Below are positions 19,417-28,711 of a stretch of 64,000 bases of DNA, piece by piece; the first letter of the stretch is position 1, and the number at the start of each line of letters is the position of its first letter. A program made the translations under genes and the position numbers. This DNA comes from Bradyrhizobium japonicum USDA 6. Its GTDB lineage: Bacteria > Pseudomonadota > Alphaproteobacteria > Rhizobiales > Xanthobacteraceae. The notes below the pieces were generated by a model. It searched no databases. It saw only the letters and a list, made by a program, of their open reading frames with translations, and was not told the DNA's origin. The stretch covers positions 2,148,001 to 2,212,000 of the forward strand of contig NC_017249.1 of the NCBI RefSeq assembly GCF_000284375.1, written 5' to 3'.

Positions 19417-20325
19417 CTATTCCTCGTCACTTCCGGGCGTTGGCCGCAGCATGAAATGGCCGAAAGCGGTGGCGATCGGCTTGTTCGCATCGCCCTGCCA
19501 GGCCCGCGCCTCGAAGGCGACGATGCGCCGGCCCTGTTTCACGATCGAGACATTGGCGACGGTATCGAGGGCACGTCCGGAACGCAGATAGTTGACGGTG
19601 AGCCCGATCGGCTTGGGCAGCGCAGCGATACCGAGCTCGCGCCTCACGCCGAGGATCGCGGAGGTCTCGAGGAAGGCACCGGTCATGCCGCCATGGATCG
19701 CGGGCAGGATCGGGTTGCCGATGATCTGCGGTGAGAACGGCATCGTCAGCGTGCCGTCGTCATTGACGCGAATGCCGAGGCAGCGCGCGAACGGGCTGTT
19801 GGCGAACGGGCCATCCGGATCGTCGGGCGCCTCCAGCGTCGGGATGCTGCGCGAGTCCATCCTGCGGTCCGCGAGCATGTTGGTGCGGTTAGCGCCGATC
19901 ATGAAGCAGGCGGTCGCGGTTGCGACCGGATCGTCCTCAGACTCCTGATAGGCGGTGGAGCGCACGAAGGCGATCGAACGCGTGGTGCGGTAGCAGACCG
20001 AATGCGCCTTGATGTCGAGGCCCGGCGTTGCCGGCTTCTGATAATCGATGCGCAGATCCAGGGTTGCGATCGCGCGCGTGCCGTCGAGCGCAAGTTGCAC
20101 GGCCATGCCGCAGCTCTCGTCCAGCATCGCGGTGACGACGCCGCCATGCAGCACGCCGGTCTCGCTGTCGCCGACGAAGACCGGACGATAGGGCAGGCTG
20201 GACCAGGCCTCGGCGGGGGCGAAGCGGTCGAGCTGGAGCCCGCTGATATGGCCGTAGTCGGAACGGCGGCCCTTGATCGCCTCGGCGAGTTCCTCGAACG
20301 GCAGCGTGGTGGGTGAAGTGGACAT
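19417..20325 (-). CDS. Double-hotdog PaaI-type thioesterase
   Basis: A 302-residue protein with two fused hotdog domains of the PaaI/acyl-CoA thioesterase family. Each half keeps the family motif: GVLHGGVVTAMLDESCG near residue 58 and AIHGGMTGAFLETSA near residue 208. It should hydrolyse a CoA thioester; the natural substrate is not known. Both acidic catalytic positions (D and E after HGG) are present, so both halves could be active. It is divergent from a small unknown gene at 20487, with a 12-base tandem repeat in the shared upstream region. Confidence 0.85.
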   Translation of the reverse strand: MSTSPTTLPFEELAEAIKGRRSDYGHISGLQLDRFAPAEAWSSLPYRPVFVGDSETGVLHGGVVTAMLDESCGMAVQLALDGTRAIATLDLRIDYQKPATPGLDIKAHSVCYRTTRSIAFVRSTAYQESEDDPVATATACFMIGANRTNMLADRRMDSRSIPTLEAPDDPDGPFANSPFARCLGIRVNDDGTLTMPFSPQIIGNPILPAIHGGMTGAFLETSAILGVRRELGIAALPKPIGLTVNYLRSGRALDTVANVSIVKQGRRIVAFEARAWQGDANKPIATAFGHFMLRPTPGSDEE

Positions 20326-20380
20326 GACGACGTTCTAGACCAGTGTCGGTCGCTGCGCAAAACCCCGAAAGGGGCTCATC

Positions 20381-20404
20381 AGGCAGGTCTGCAGGCAGGT
20401 CTGC
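20381..20404. repeat. Perfect 12-base tandem repeat between divergent genes
   Basis: AGGCAGGTCTGC occurs twice head to tail and is followed by the partly complementary CTGGGCC. It lies 56 bases upstream of the thioesterase start and 83 bases before the gene at 20487. A short CCCCGAAAGGGG hairpin precedes it at about 20363-20374. It may be a regulator binding site or a replication slip. Confidence 0.6.
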
Positions 20405-20486
20405 CTGGGCCGGTTTGGCCTCGACACGGCGTGCCGAAGCAACGATGGTGGGCGCTTCGTCCGCCGACTAGCCCCAAGGAGTGCCC

Positions 20487-20804
20487 ATGGCCGACCCCGA
20501 AACACCCGCCGCCAATCAGGGGCCCGCGACCATTTCGAGCTCCAGCTCGGAACGGGCACCGATCATCTATTTCGACGGCGCATCCTGCTTCGGACACCAC
20601 AACGGCGCGATCCAGATCGAGCTCGCCGCGAACTTGCTGATGCCGGTTGGTGCCGCCGTCAGGGTCGACGTGGTCCAGACCGCGCACTTGCGTTGCAGCG
20701 TGGCCGCAGCGCTGGCGCTGCGCGAAGCGCTCGACAAGGCGCTGGCGATGTACAGGCAGGGCCAGCAGCAGCCGGCGGAGGTGATCCCGACCGTGAAGAA
20801 CTGA
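20487..20804 (+). CDS. Small hypothetical protein
   Basis: A 105-residue soluble protein of unknown function. The first 25 residues are polar and low in complexity (AANQGPATISSSSS), followed by a compact alpha/beta part (IIYFDGASCFGHHNGAIQIEL ... AALALREALDKAL). The central segment looks like a beta-rich domain with a conserved FDGA-type turn. ATG 20487 is supported by AGGAG with a five-base gap. No membrane segment or known motif. It stands alone, 184 bases before the Lon/Clp-domain gene. Confidence 0.65.
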   Translation: MADPETPAANQGPATISSSSSERAPIIYFDGASCFGHHNGAIQIELAANLLMPVGAAVRVDVVQTAHLRCSVAAALALREALDKALAMYRQGQQQPAEVIPTVKN

Positions 20805-20988
20805 GATCGCAATTGACAGCAAACTGTCTTTGCGTCACTTTTCGCGCAGGTTGATACGACCTGCCGGTTGCACCCCTCCGTGGAATGGTGAACGTATCGA
20901 GCCCTTGATCGGCCCCCTTTGCCCGAGCGACCGGGTCAGCAACGCAACCACCTGACACACCTGGATCGCTCATGCAGAGGACGAACCG

Positions 20989-22215
20989 ATGCGCGATTTT
21001 CGCGATGCCAAGGCTATGGCGCAGGCCCTGCGCGAATCCCTGACCCATAAGGCCGTTACCATCAGCCACAGCGAGAGCCTGGAGCTGGTGTCGAAGATGC
21101 TCGGCGCTGCCGACTGGAACACGTTGTCGGCCATGCTTCAGGCAGATCGTCGCGACACCGTCGCGCCGGCTGCACGGCTCAAGACGACAACGGCGCTCTA
21201 TCCGGCCGTTCCGCTGCGCGATCTCGTTCCATTTCCGAATGCGACCTACCCGCTGTTTGTGGGCCGCGAGAGCACCGTTCGGGCCCTGAACCAGGCGTTC
21301 GACGGCGGACAGGAGGTCGTGCTGGCGATCCAGCGCGAGGCAGCCGTTGATGATCCCCGGTTTTCCGATGTCTACGAGATCGGCATATTGGCCCAGCTGC
21401 TCGAACTCGTGCCGCTCGAAGATGGCACGTTCAGGGTGCTGACGCGCGGACTCCGGCGTGTCGCGCTGCGTAGCTTTGCCGCTGAATCAGCCGCGTATCA
21501 GGCCGAGGTCTCCGACGTCAGCGAGGGAGCGACCCGCGATGCGAGGGATCTGATCCGAAGGATCTATCAGCGCTTCCAGGACTACGCGGCGGCCCACGGA
21601 ATCCTCGTGCCGGACCTCTGGCTGTTCTTCGATCAAACCCGTGATCCCGGACAGATCGCCGATACCGTTGCGACGCGGATGAAGTTATCCATCAGGGACA
21701 AATACGAGCTGTTGGCGACGCTCGATCCCATGAAGCGGCTCGAACGGATCGAGGCGCTGCTCAATGCGTCGCAGCGCCCGGTGTCGGCAAATTACGCGGC
21801 GACGAAACGGCAGGCGCTCGATCATGCCGATCGGCGTCGCCATCAATACGCCACGCTCGAGCATCTGCTGCTCGCCCTGATCGATGATGCGGAAGCCTCC
21901 GCGGTGATGCGCGCCTGCGATGCCGATCTTGGCGGGTTGAGCCAGGGTCTCGTGCAATATCTCGACAACGAGCTCAAGCACACGGTGATCGAGGCAGCCA
22001 GCGCCGAGCCCACGGCGGCGTTCAAGCGCGTCGATCAGCGCGCCGCGTTCCTCGCCCAGGAGGTGGGTTACGCGGCGGTGACCGGCGCCAACGCGCTTGT
22101 TGCCTTGTTTGCCGAAACGCGAAGCCCGGCGGCACGTCTGCTCGCGGAGCATGGCGTTTCGCGCGGGCGTGCTGACAAAGCGATCGCGCGCGGCGTTGGC
22201 AAGGGCGAGCCGTAG
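20989..22215 (+). CDS. Glyoxalase-related / Lon substrate-binding / Clp N-repeat fusion protein
   Basis: A 408-residue protein with three recognisable parts and no enzyme of its own. Residues 1-50 resemble the short glyoxalase-superfamily-related domain (ISHSESLELVSKMLGAADWNTLSAML). Residues 70-260 match the Lon N-terminal substrate-binding domain (YPAVPLRDLVPFPNATYPLFVGR, then GFRVLTRGLRRV-like strands and a helical bundle). Residues 270-400 carry two Clp N-type repeats (HQYATLEHLLLALIDD and AAVTGANALVALFAE). There is no AAA+ ATPase and no protease site. It may bind or select substrates for Lon or ClpA/ClpB, or sense unfolded protein. AGGA lies about seven bases before ATG 20989. Confidence 0.8.
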   Translation: MRDFRDAKAMAQALRESLTHKAVTISHSESLELVSKMLGAADWNTLSAMLQADRRDTVAPAARLKTTTALYPAVPLRDLVPFPNATYPLFVGRESTVRALNQAFDGGQEVVLAIQREAAVDDPRFSDVYEIGILAQLLELVPLEDGTFRVLTRGLRRVALRSFAAESAAYQAEVSDVSEGATRDARDLIRRIYQRFQDYAAAHGILVPDLWLFFDQTRDPGQIADTVATRMKLSIRDKYELLATLDPMKRLERIEALLNASQRPVSANYAATKRQALDHADRRRHQYATLEHLLLALIDDAEASAVMRACDADLGGLSQGLVQYLDNELKHTVIEAASAEPTAAFKRVDQRAAFLAQEVGYAAVTGANALVALFAETRSPAARLLAEHGVSRGRADKAIARGVGKGEP

Positions 22216-22226
22216 GTCGCTCTCTC

Positions 22227-23696
22227 TCAGCCCACATGCACCTTCGGCTTCTTGCCGCCGTTCCACTTGCCGTCGAGTGCGCGCTCGATCTGGGCGGCCA
22301 GCTGCAGCAGCAGGCCGTCATTGGCCTGCTTGGCGATGGCCTGGATGCCGAGCGGCAGGCCGTGGTCTTGCTCTGCCATCGGCATCGAGATCGCCGGCAT
22401 GCCGCAGAGATTGGCGAGCGGCGTGAAGGCGAAGAAGCGCCAGAGATTGCCGAACCAGTCGAGCACGTCGGGATTGTCGGAGATGGTGAGATATTCCCTG
22501 GTGCCCACCTTCGGCGTCGGCAACGCGGTGATCGGCGTCAGGATGACGTCCCACTGCTCGAAGAACGCGCCGAAGCCGCGCGAGGTCGTGTTGAACACGC
22601 CTTGCATCTTCGCCCGCTCGGCGAAGCTCGTGTGCCGACCGGCTTCCCAGATCCTGATGTTCATGGGCTCGATCAGATCTTCGGGTGGCTTTTCCAGTCC
22701 GCGCGCGGCAAGCATGTTGGAGATCACCACGGCAAAATTGCTGATGTAGCAGGTGGTCTGCGCCGCGAACGCGGCGCGGAAGTCGAGCTCGGGCAGCGCG
22801 TATTCGACGTGATGGCCAAGGCCTTCGAGGAAGCGGCCGGTCTTCTCCAGCTCAGCGGCGATCTCCGGCGTTGCGGTGTAGTCGCCCCAGGTGTGCGACA
22901 GCGCGATGCGGAGCTTTGACGGGTCGCGCTTGATCATCTCGGAATAGGGCTGCGCCGTGGTCCAGAACGGCATGAACTCGCCGGGCGCAGGCCCGCGGGC
23001 ATGATCGACGAAGGCGGCGGTGTCGCGCACCGAGCGCGATTGGCAGCCCTGGATCGAGACGAGACCGGTAAGGTCGGACATGTGCGGCGCGAGCGAGAAC
23101 ACGCCGCGCGACACTTTCAAACCGATATTGCCGTTGACGCCGGCGGGAATGCGGATCGAGCCGCCGCCGTCGGTCGCATGTGCGATCGGCACGACGCCGG
23201 CCGCGACCATCGCCGCGCTCCCGGCGGACGAACCGCAGGTGGTGTAGTCGGTGTTCCAGGGATTGCGCGTCACGTAGACGGCGGGATTGTCGGCCGAGCT
23301 GCACACGCCGAATTCCGGCGTCGTCGTGCGTCCGATCAGGTTGAGGCCTGCCTGGCGGAATTTGCCGGTGAGGAACGTATCGGCCGCGGCGCGATTGCCG
23401 CGCATCAGCAGCGAGCCCATCTCCTGCAGCCGGCCCTTCATGGTCGGTCCGAGGTCCTTCATCAGGAAGGGCAGGCCGGCGAACGGGCCGGCGAGATTGG
23501 CGCCGTCCTTGGCCGGATCGGCGATCACGTCCTCGAACAGCTCGACCACGCCGGACAGTGCCGGATTGACCTTGGCCACGCCCGCGGCGGCCTGGCGCGC
23601 CAGTTCCTTCGCCGTCAGTTCGCCCTTGCGGACGCGCGCCGCGAGGCCAACGCCATCGTGCTGCGCCCATTCATTCCAGCTCATCGGCAAAGTCAT
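22227..23696 (-). CDS. Amidase signature family protein
   Basis: An amidase of 489 residues. The catalytic triad region is visible: LPFLMKDLGP carries the lysine, and TTCGSSAGSAAMVAAGV with TDGGGSIRIPAG carries the cis-Ser and nucleophile Ser. It hydrolyses an unknown amide. Its upstream neighbour on the same strand is a cyanuric acid hydrolase/barbiturase-like enzyme that ends 111 bases before this start. A shared ring-cleavage route is thus possible, since some amidase-signature enzymes act on biuret or allophanate, but this is inference. ATG 23696 begins the conserved part; an open frame extends to 23738. Confidence 0.88.
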   Translation of the reverse strand: MTLPMSWNEWAQHDGVGLAARVRKGELTAKELARQAAAGVAKVNPALSGVVELFEDVIADPAKDGANLAGPFAGLPFLMKDLGPTMKGRLQEMGSLLMRGNRAAADTFLTGKFRQAGLNLIGRTTTPEFGVCSSADNPAVYVTRNPWNTDYTTCGSSAGSAAMVAAGVVPIAHATDGGGSIRIPAGVNGNIGLKVSRGVFSLAPHMSDLTGLVSIQGCQSRSVRDTAAFVDHARGPAPGEFMPFWTTAQPYSEMIKRDPSKLRIALSHTWGDYTATPEIAAELEKTGRFLEGLGHHVEYALPELDFRAAFAAQTTCYISNFAVVISNMLAARGLEKPPEDLIEPMNIRIWEAGRHTSFAERAKMQGVFNTTSRGFGAFFEQWDVILTPITALPTPKVGTREYLTISDNPDVLDWFGNLWRFFAFTPLANLCGMPAISMPMAEQDHGLPLGIQAIAKQANDGLLLQLAAQIERALDGKWNGGKKPKVHVG

Positions 23697-23807
23697 GAAG
23701 TCGAAATCCCCTTGATAGCGGCGCCACCTTCTTCGCAAGGGCCCGCGTGAATCAACTGAGCCGGCGCGAAGGGCAGGGTTGCGCCGGGCGGAGAGGTCGC
23801 CGCGTCA

Positions 23808-24926
23808 TTAAGACAGCCGCGCGATCGCCGCAACCGGGCCGCCGCCGGCCGGTCCCTGATGCTCGGCACCGCCGGAGACATAGACCGCGCCGGTGCCGGC
23901 GAGGCCGGCGATCAGGCCGCCGACGGCCGCGCGGGCGTGGCGCGTCGAGCTGATGTCGGTGTCTTCCAGCATGGTGTGGCGGAAGCCGCGCACGCTGCCA
24001 TCAGGCGAGGCCTCGGCCTTGGCGAAGATGTTGACGAGCTCGCGGCCCTCGGTGGCTCGCGGCGCGACGCCGAGGCCAACACCAAGCCCGACGCTGTTCA
24101 ACGCCGACACCACCGCCGGGGCATCGATGGCATCGTTCATCACGGCGTGGCCGATCTCGAAGTCGCTCGCTGAAGACGCCGAGTTGCCGAGCACGATGAT
24201 GACGTTGTGCATCAGCTCGATCCCTGACGAGGTGGACGCAACCGACGAGAACAGATCGTAGCGCCGCAGCACGTCGTCGTCGTGAACGTCGGAATCGATC
24301 TCGCCGAGCGCGACCGCGACCCCAAGCGCGGAGGCGCCGCGCGAATAGGCCATCGAGCTGTAGGCGCTGGTCGTGGCCGTCTTGCTGCCGCGCGCGTTTG
24401 CTGCTTCGACGCGGTCGCTGGTGAGCAGCGGGCATTTGATCTGCACGAAATGGACGTCGGCGGGATCGATGATGCCGGCATCCGCCATCGCGGCACTGAC
24501 CGCCCGGGCCGTTTCCATGATCTGTGCCGAGCGGCCGATCTCTTCCGGGAGGAAGTCCCGGGTGTGCGCCATGCCGATGCTCAAGCGCTTGCCGGACATG
24601 CCTGCCGGGCGCTCAGCCTCGCGCCGCGTGAACACCGTGATATGCGGGCTGAGCACGCCTTCGGTGCCACCCGACATCACGAAGGCGATCCGCTGCTCGA
24701 CTGCCTCTGGCGAAAGGCCGAGTTCTGGCGCCAGCGCCGTGCACAACGCAGCAACGGCATACTCCCGCGTAAAATCGTTGACGCCGCCATTGCCTTCGGT
24801 CTTGCCGAGGATGGCCAAAATCGTTGCCGGGTCGATCGCGCCGGAGCCGATCATGGCCATGAGGCCGGAGACGTCGCCGGGGCCGGTGGTGGCGACCTTG
24901 AAGACGCCGACCGATGCTGTCCGCAT
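23808..24926 (-). CDS. Ring-opening amidohydrolase (cyanuric acid hydrolase/barbiturase family)
   Basis: A 372-residue member of the small AtzD/TrzD-barbiturase family, which opens cyanuric acid or barbituric acid rings. The family has three similar domains each with a Lys-Ser pair; the matching serine segments are SGGTEGVLSPH, YSSMAYSRGASALG and YVSGGAEHQGPAGGGP. Length agrees with the family (about 360-380). ATG 24926 has GAGGA five to six bases upstream; an upstream ATG at 24965 is less likely. Which ring it opens cannot be decided from the sequence. The downstream amidase may act on the linear product. Confidence 0.88.
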   Translation of the reverse strand: MRTASVGVFKVATTGPGDVSGLMAMIGSGAIDPATILAILGKTEGNGGVNDFTREYAVAALCTALAPELGLSPEAVEQRIAFVMSGGTEGVLSPHITVFTRREAERPAGMSGKRLSIGMAHTRDFLPEEIGRSAQIMETARAVSAAMADAGIIDPADVHFVQIKCPLLTSDRVEAANARGSKTATTSAYSSMAYSRGASALGVAVALGEIDSDVHDDDVLRRYDLFSSVASTSSGIELMHNVIIVLGNSASSASDFEIGHAVMNDAIDAPAVVSALNSVGLGVGLGVAPRATEGRELVNIFAKAEASPDGSVRGFRHTMLEDTDISSTRHARAAVGGLIAGLAGTGAVYVSGGAEHQGPAGGGPVAAIARLS

Positions 24927-25014
24927 TGCAGTCCTCGTGTGGAGTTCGGTGGTCCGGCGGGTCAACCAGCCGTGGAACGGAGGCGCATGTCAAGGTGCAC
25001 GCGATGTCCTCTCA

Positions 25015-25136
25015 CCGTCACCCTGAGGTGCGAGCGACGCGAGCCTCGAAGGGCGACGGCCCGGCTGCATCCGGGCCGTTCGTCCTTAGAGGCCCGCATG
25101 GAACGCGATGCGTCCCATGCGGGCACATCAGGATAG
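25015..25136. repeat. Palindromic intergenic repeat, CCTGAGGTG class
   Basis: This element contains ACCCTGAGGTGCGAG, CCTCGAAGGGCGACGG and an arm-loop-arm of CCCGCATG with CATGCGGG, ending in GCACATCAGGAT, which is an imperfect complement of the left end. Related elements lie at 42071 and 47342. It fills most of the 420-base space between the ring-opening hydrolase and tex. The rest holds only a possible -35 element (TTGACA at 25217-25222) for tex. Confidence 0.75.
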
Positions 25137-25346
25137 CGGATCGGCCATTTTTGGTTTCCCGCGACGCAAGAGAGAAGCCGCCGGCATCCCCACGAATGTG
25201 GCGAGATCGCATCGGTTTGACAAAAAAATCCTCTGTCGACGGTTGCGCGCCGCACCTTGATGAATCAACCTCGGTTGGTCCATAAGCGGCGTCCCGCTGC
25301 CGGTGGTTCGCCCCCGCGTCGCGTGCTTGGATAGAGGGATTCTCGC

Positions 25347-27683
25347 GTGGCAAATATCAACCAGAAAATTGCGCAGGAGCTTGGGGTACGGGCGGAGCAG
25401 GTCGAGGCGACGGTGACGTTGCTCGACGGCGGCGCCACGGTTCCCTTCATCGCCCGCTACCGCAAGGAAGCGACTGGTGCGCTCGACGACGCGCAATTGC
25501 GCACCCTGGAGGAGCGCCTGGGCTATTTGCGCGAGCTCGAAGACCGCCGCAAGGCCATCCTCGAATCGGTCCGCGAGCAGGGCAAGCTCGATGCCGCGCT
25601 CGAAGCCTCCATTCTCGCCGCCGACAGCAAGGCGCGCCTCGAAGACATCTATTTGCCGTTCAAGCCGAAGCGCCGTACCAAGGCCGAGATCGCCAAGGAA
25701 GCCGGGCTCGAGCCGCTCGCCAATCAGCTGATGGCTGAGTCCGGCAACGATCCGAAGGTCGTGGCCGAAGCCTTCATCAACGCCGAGAAGGGCGTGGCGG
25801 ATGCCGCTGCCGCGCTCGATGGCGCCCGCGCCATCCTGGTCGAGCGCTTCGACGAGGACGCCGACCTGATCGGTGCTTTGCGCGAGGAGATGTGGACCAA
25901 TGCGCGCATGGCCTCCAAGGTGCGCGACGGCAAGAAGACCGAGGGCGAGAAGTTCGCCGACTATTTCGAGTTCTCCGAGCCGCTGACGAAGCTCCCGTCG
26001 CACCGCATCCTCGCGATGTTCCGCGGCGAGAAGGAAGAGATACTCGATCTCCAGATCCAGGCCGAAGCCGAAGCGCCGCCGCCGGGAGTGCCGAGCGCTT
26101 ATGAATTGAAGATCATGAAGCGGTTCGGCATCGCCGACCTCAAGCGCGCCGGCGACCGCTGGCTGATCGACACCGTGCGCTGGGCCTGGCGGACCAAGAT
26201 CCAGGTGCATCTCAACATCGACCTGCGCATGCGGCTGTGGAACGCGGCCGAGACCGAGGCCGTGCGCGTGTTCGCTTCCAATTTGCGCGACCTGCTGCTC
26301 GCGGCACCCGCCGGCACCCGCGTCACCATGGGCCTCGATCCCGGTTACCGCACCGGCGTCAAGGTCGCCGTCACTGACGCGACCGGCAAGGTGGTCGATA
26401 CCGCCGTGATCTATCCGCACGAGCCGCAGCGGCAGTGGAACGAGGCGCTCGCGATCCTCGGCAAGCTTGCGCTGAAGCATCGTGTCGAGCTGATCGCGAT
26501 CGGCAACGGCACCGCTTCGCGCGAAACCGACAAGCTCGCAGGCGATCTCGTCAAGGGCCTGGCCGAGCTGAAGATGACCAAGATCGTGGTGTCGGAAGCC
26601 GGCGCGTCGGTCTATTCGGCCTCGGCTTTCGCCTCCGAAGAATTGCCTGATCTCGACGTCACCCTGCGCGGCGCAGTCTCGATCGCCCGCCGTCTTCAGG
26701 ACCCGCTCGCCGAGCTCGTCAAGATCGAGCCCAAGGCGATCGGCGTCGGCCAGTACCAGCACGACCTCGGCCAGGCCAAGCTCGCCAAATCGCTCGATGC
26801 CGTGGTCGAGGACTGCGTGAACGCGGTCGGCGTCGACGTCAACACCGCCTCGGCACCGCTGCTGGCCCGCGTGTCGGGCGTCGGCTCCGGCCTCGCCTCG
26901 AGCATCGTGGCACACCGCGACGCCAACGGCCCGTTCAAGTCGCGCAAGGCGCTCAAGGACGTGCCGCGCCTCGGCCCGAAGGCGTTCGAGCAGTGTGCGG
27001 GCTTCCTGCGCATCCTCGGCGGCGAGGACCCGCTCGACGCCTCCGGCGTGCATCCGGAAGCCTATCCCGTGGTGCGCCGGATTCTCAGCGCCACCAAGAG
27101 CGACATCAAGGCGCTGATCGGCAGCAGCGAGATCGTGCGTACGCTGAAGCCCAAGGATTTCGTCGACGAGACCTTCGGTCTGCCGACCGTCACCGACATC
27201 CTGCGCGAGCTCGAGAAGCCCGGCCGCGACCCGCGTCCGGCGTTCAAGGCCGCGGTGTTCAAGGAAGGCGTCGAGGAGATCAAGCATCTCCAGAAGGGCA
27301 TGATCCTCGAGGGCACCGTGACCAACGTTGCCGCCTTCGGCGCCTTCGTCGATATCGGCGTGCACCAGGACGGCCTGGTTCACATCTCGGCGATGTCCAG
27401 GAACTACATCAAGGATCCGCGCGAGGTGGTGAAGCCCGGCGACATCGTCAAGGTGAAGGTGCTGGACTTCGAGGTCGCCCGCAAGCGCATCTCGCTGACA
27501 TTGCGCCTCGACGACGAGGTCGGCGCCAAGAAGGATGCACCCGGCATGCAGCGGGACAACAGCTCGCGAAACCCCGCGCGCATGACGTCGTCGGCCCCGC
27601 GCAACCAGGAATCCTCCGGCGGCGGTGCCCTCGCCGAAGCCATGCGCCGCGCGGCCGAGAAGAACGGCGGCAAGCGGGCGTGA
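25347..27683 (+). CDS. tex: Tex-family RNA-binding transcription accessory protein
   Basis: A 778-residue Tex protein. The N-terminal Tex domain ([17 protein letters not shown]) is followed by the YqgF-like nuclease fold ([16 protein letters not shown]), the helix-hairpin-helix pair ([20 protein letters not shown]) and a C-terminal S1 RNA-binding domain ([29 protein letters not shown]). Tex binds nucleic acid and is thought to act with RNA polymerase and in stress tolerance. The start is GTG 25347 with AGAGGGA seven bases upstream. Its tail after the S1 domain is low in complexity (Ser, Asn, Gly rich). A REP-like double hairpin follows eight bases after the stop. Confidence 0.95.
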   Translation: MANINQKIAQELGVRAEQVEATVTLLDGGATVPFIARYRKEATGALDDAQLRTLEERLGYLRELEDRRKAILESVREQGKLDAALEASILAADSKARLEDIYLPFKPKRRTKAEIAKEAGLEPLANQLMAESGNDPKVVAEAFINAEKGVADAAAALDGARAILVERFDEDADLIGALREEMWTNARMASKVRDGKKTEGEKFADYFEFSEPLTKLPSHRILAMFRGEKEEILDLQIQAEAEAPPPGVPSAYELKIMKRFGIADLKRAGDRWLIDTVRWAWRTKIQVHLNIDLRMRLWNAAETEAVRVFASNLRDLLLAAPAGTRVTMGLDPGYRTGVKVAVTDATGKVVDTAVIYPHEPQRQWNEALAILGKLALKHRVELIAIGNGTASRETDKLAGDLVKGLAELKMTKIVVSEAGASVYSASAFASEELPDLDVTLRGAVSIARRLQDPLAELVKIEPKAIGVGQYQHDLGQAKLAKSLDAVVEDCVNAVGVDVNTASAPLLARVSGVGSGLASSIVAHRDANGPFKSRKALKDVPRLGPKAFEQCAGFLRILGGEDPLDASGVHPEAYPVVRRILSATKSDIKALIGSSEIVRTLKPKDFVDETFGLPTVTDILRELEKPGRDPRPAFKAAVFKEGVEEIKHLQKGMILEGTVTNVAAFGAFVDIGVHQDGLVHISAMSRNYIKDPREVVKPGDIVKVKVLDFEVARKRISLTLRLDDEVGAKKDAPGMQRDNSSRNPARMTSSAPRNQESSGGGALAEAMRRAAEKNGGKRA

Positions 27684-27690
27684 TATTTGA

Positions 27691-27748
27691 ACCTCTCCCC
27701 GCTCTTTGCGGGGAGAGGCCGGATCGCGCTAGCGATCCGGGTGAGAGG
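27691..27748. repeat. Palindromic repeat, CTCTCCCCGC class, downstream of tex
   Basis: A perfect 11-base stem (CCTCTCCCCGC, loop TCTTT, GCGGGGAGAGG; 27691-27717) is followed at once by a second perfect 9-base stem (CCGGATCGC, loop GCTA, GCGATCCGG; 27718-27739). It begins eight bases after the tex stop and could protect or end the tex message. Confidence 0.8.
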
Positions 27749-27852
27749 CAAGGCATGCGGCTGACCGGATCAAAGGTCCCTCCGGCTGGTAAGCTGATGG
27801 TGCACGGGACAAGCGTCGCGATCACTTTTTAGATCGCATTCGCGGGACGCAG

Positions 27853-27920
27853 CCTCTCACCCCACGCTCTCAGCGCGAGCGAAGCTCGTCGCGGCCCCGT
27901 CAGAACGGGGCCAGGGAGCG
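27853..27920. repeat. Palindromic repeat, second CTCTCCCC-class copy
   Basis: CCTCTCACCCCACGCTCTC is followed by a hairpin of GGCCCCGT (27893-27900) and ACGGGGCC (27905-27912), then CAGGGAGCG. It looks like a degenerate second copy of the element at 27691. No gene lies in 27684-28050; the region holds these two elements and the ribosome binding site of the next gene. Confidence 0.65.
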
Positions 27921-28050
27921 AAAGAGCGTTCGTCCCTAACACCCGCGTCAGAATCTGGCGCGTTTGTAAGTTGAAGGTGCCTGTCCCTTCCTCTCATCTG
28001 ATCCACCTCGCGCGGCAGAAAGACCGCCGCGCAGCACGGAGGATGCTTCG

Positions 28051-28611
28051 ATGGACAACAGGCTTCTCAAAGGCGTGACTGCGGTGACGCTCGCCGCAAT
28101 GATGGCGCTCGCTTCACCTGTGCTTGCCCGTGGCGGCGGCGGTGGCGGAGGGCATGGCGGTGGCGGCTTTGGTGGTGGCGGCCACGGTGGCTTTGGCGGC
28201 GGCGGGCATTTCGGCGGCGGCGGAATGCATGCGGGCGGCTTCGGCGGCATGCGCGCGGGTGGCTTCGGCGGCATGGGCGGCGCGCGCTTTGCTGGCGGCC
28301 CGGGCTTCGGTGGAGCACGCTTCGCCGGTTCGCCTATGGCCGCCCGTGCGGCCATGGGGCCGCGCTTTGTCGGTGCACCATTGGCGACCCGCGCCGCTTT
28401 CGGCCCGCGGTTTGCTGGCCCGGGCTGGCACGGCAGGCCGTTCATTGGTCGCCATGCCTTCTTCCACCGTCACCGCTTCAACCGGTTCGCTTTCGTCGGC
28501 GCGCCGTTCTTCTATGCCAACTATGGCAACTATTACGACGATGGCTGCTGGCAAAGGAGCTGGACAGCCTATGGGTGGCAATGGGTCAATGTGTGCGGAG
28601 ACTATTGGTAG
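28051..28611 (+). CDS. Exported glycine/histidine-rich protein
   Basis: A 186-residue secreted protein. A signal peptide (KGVTAVTLAAMMALASPVLA, cleavage likely after ALA) is followed by about 65 residues of Gly-Gly-His/Phe repeats. A middle part rich in Ala, Arg and Phe (GPRFVGAPLATRAAFGPRF) follows. The aromatic C-terminal end contains two cysteines (DDGCWQRSW and VNVCGDYW) that could form a disulfide. Similar low-complexity proteins occur in many alphaproteobacteria; function is unknown, perhaps envelope or metal binding. GGAGG precedes ATG 28051. Confidence 0.78.
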   Translation: MDNRLLKGVTAVTLAAMMALASPVLARGGGGGGGHGGGGFGGGGHGGFGGGGHFGGGGMHAGGFGGMRAGGFGGMGGARFAGGPGFGGARFAGSPMAARAAMGPRFVGAPLATRAAFGPRFAGPGWHGRPFIGRHAFFHRHRFNRFAFVGAPFFYANYGNYYDDGCWQRSWTAYGWQWVNVCGDYW

Positions 28612-28711
28612 TCGCATCGCGGTACCGCACCATTGTCGCGATCGCCACCGGGCGGTTCCGCTCAGCCCCGGAACGGGATAGTCTGGTGGCGATCGTCGCG
28701 CGGAGTTTTGC

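Noticed and set aside
25015..25136. CRISPR array or tRNA in the repeat-rich gaps
   Set aside because: The gaps contain dispersed palindromes, not regularly spaced direct repeats, and no cloverleaf or CCA-end pattern was found.
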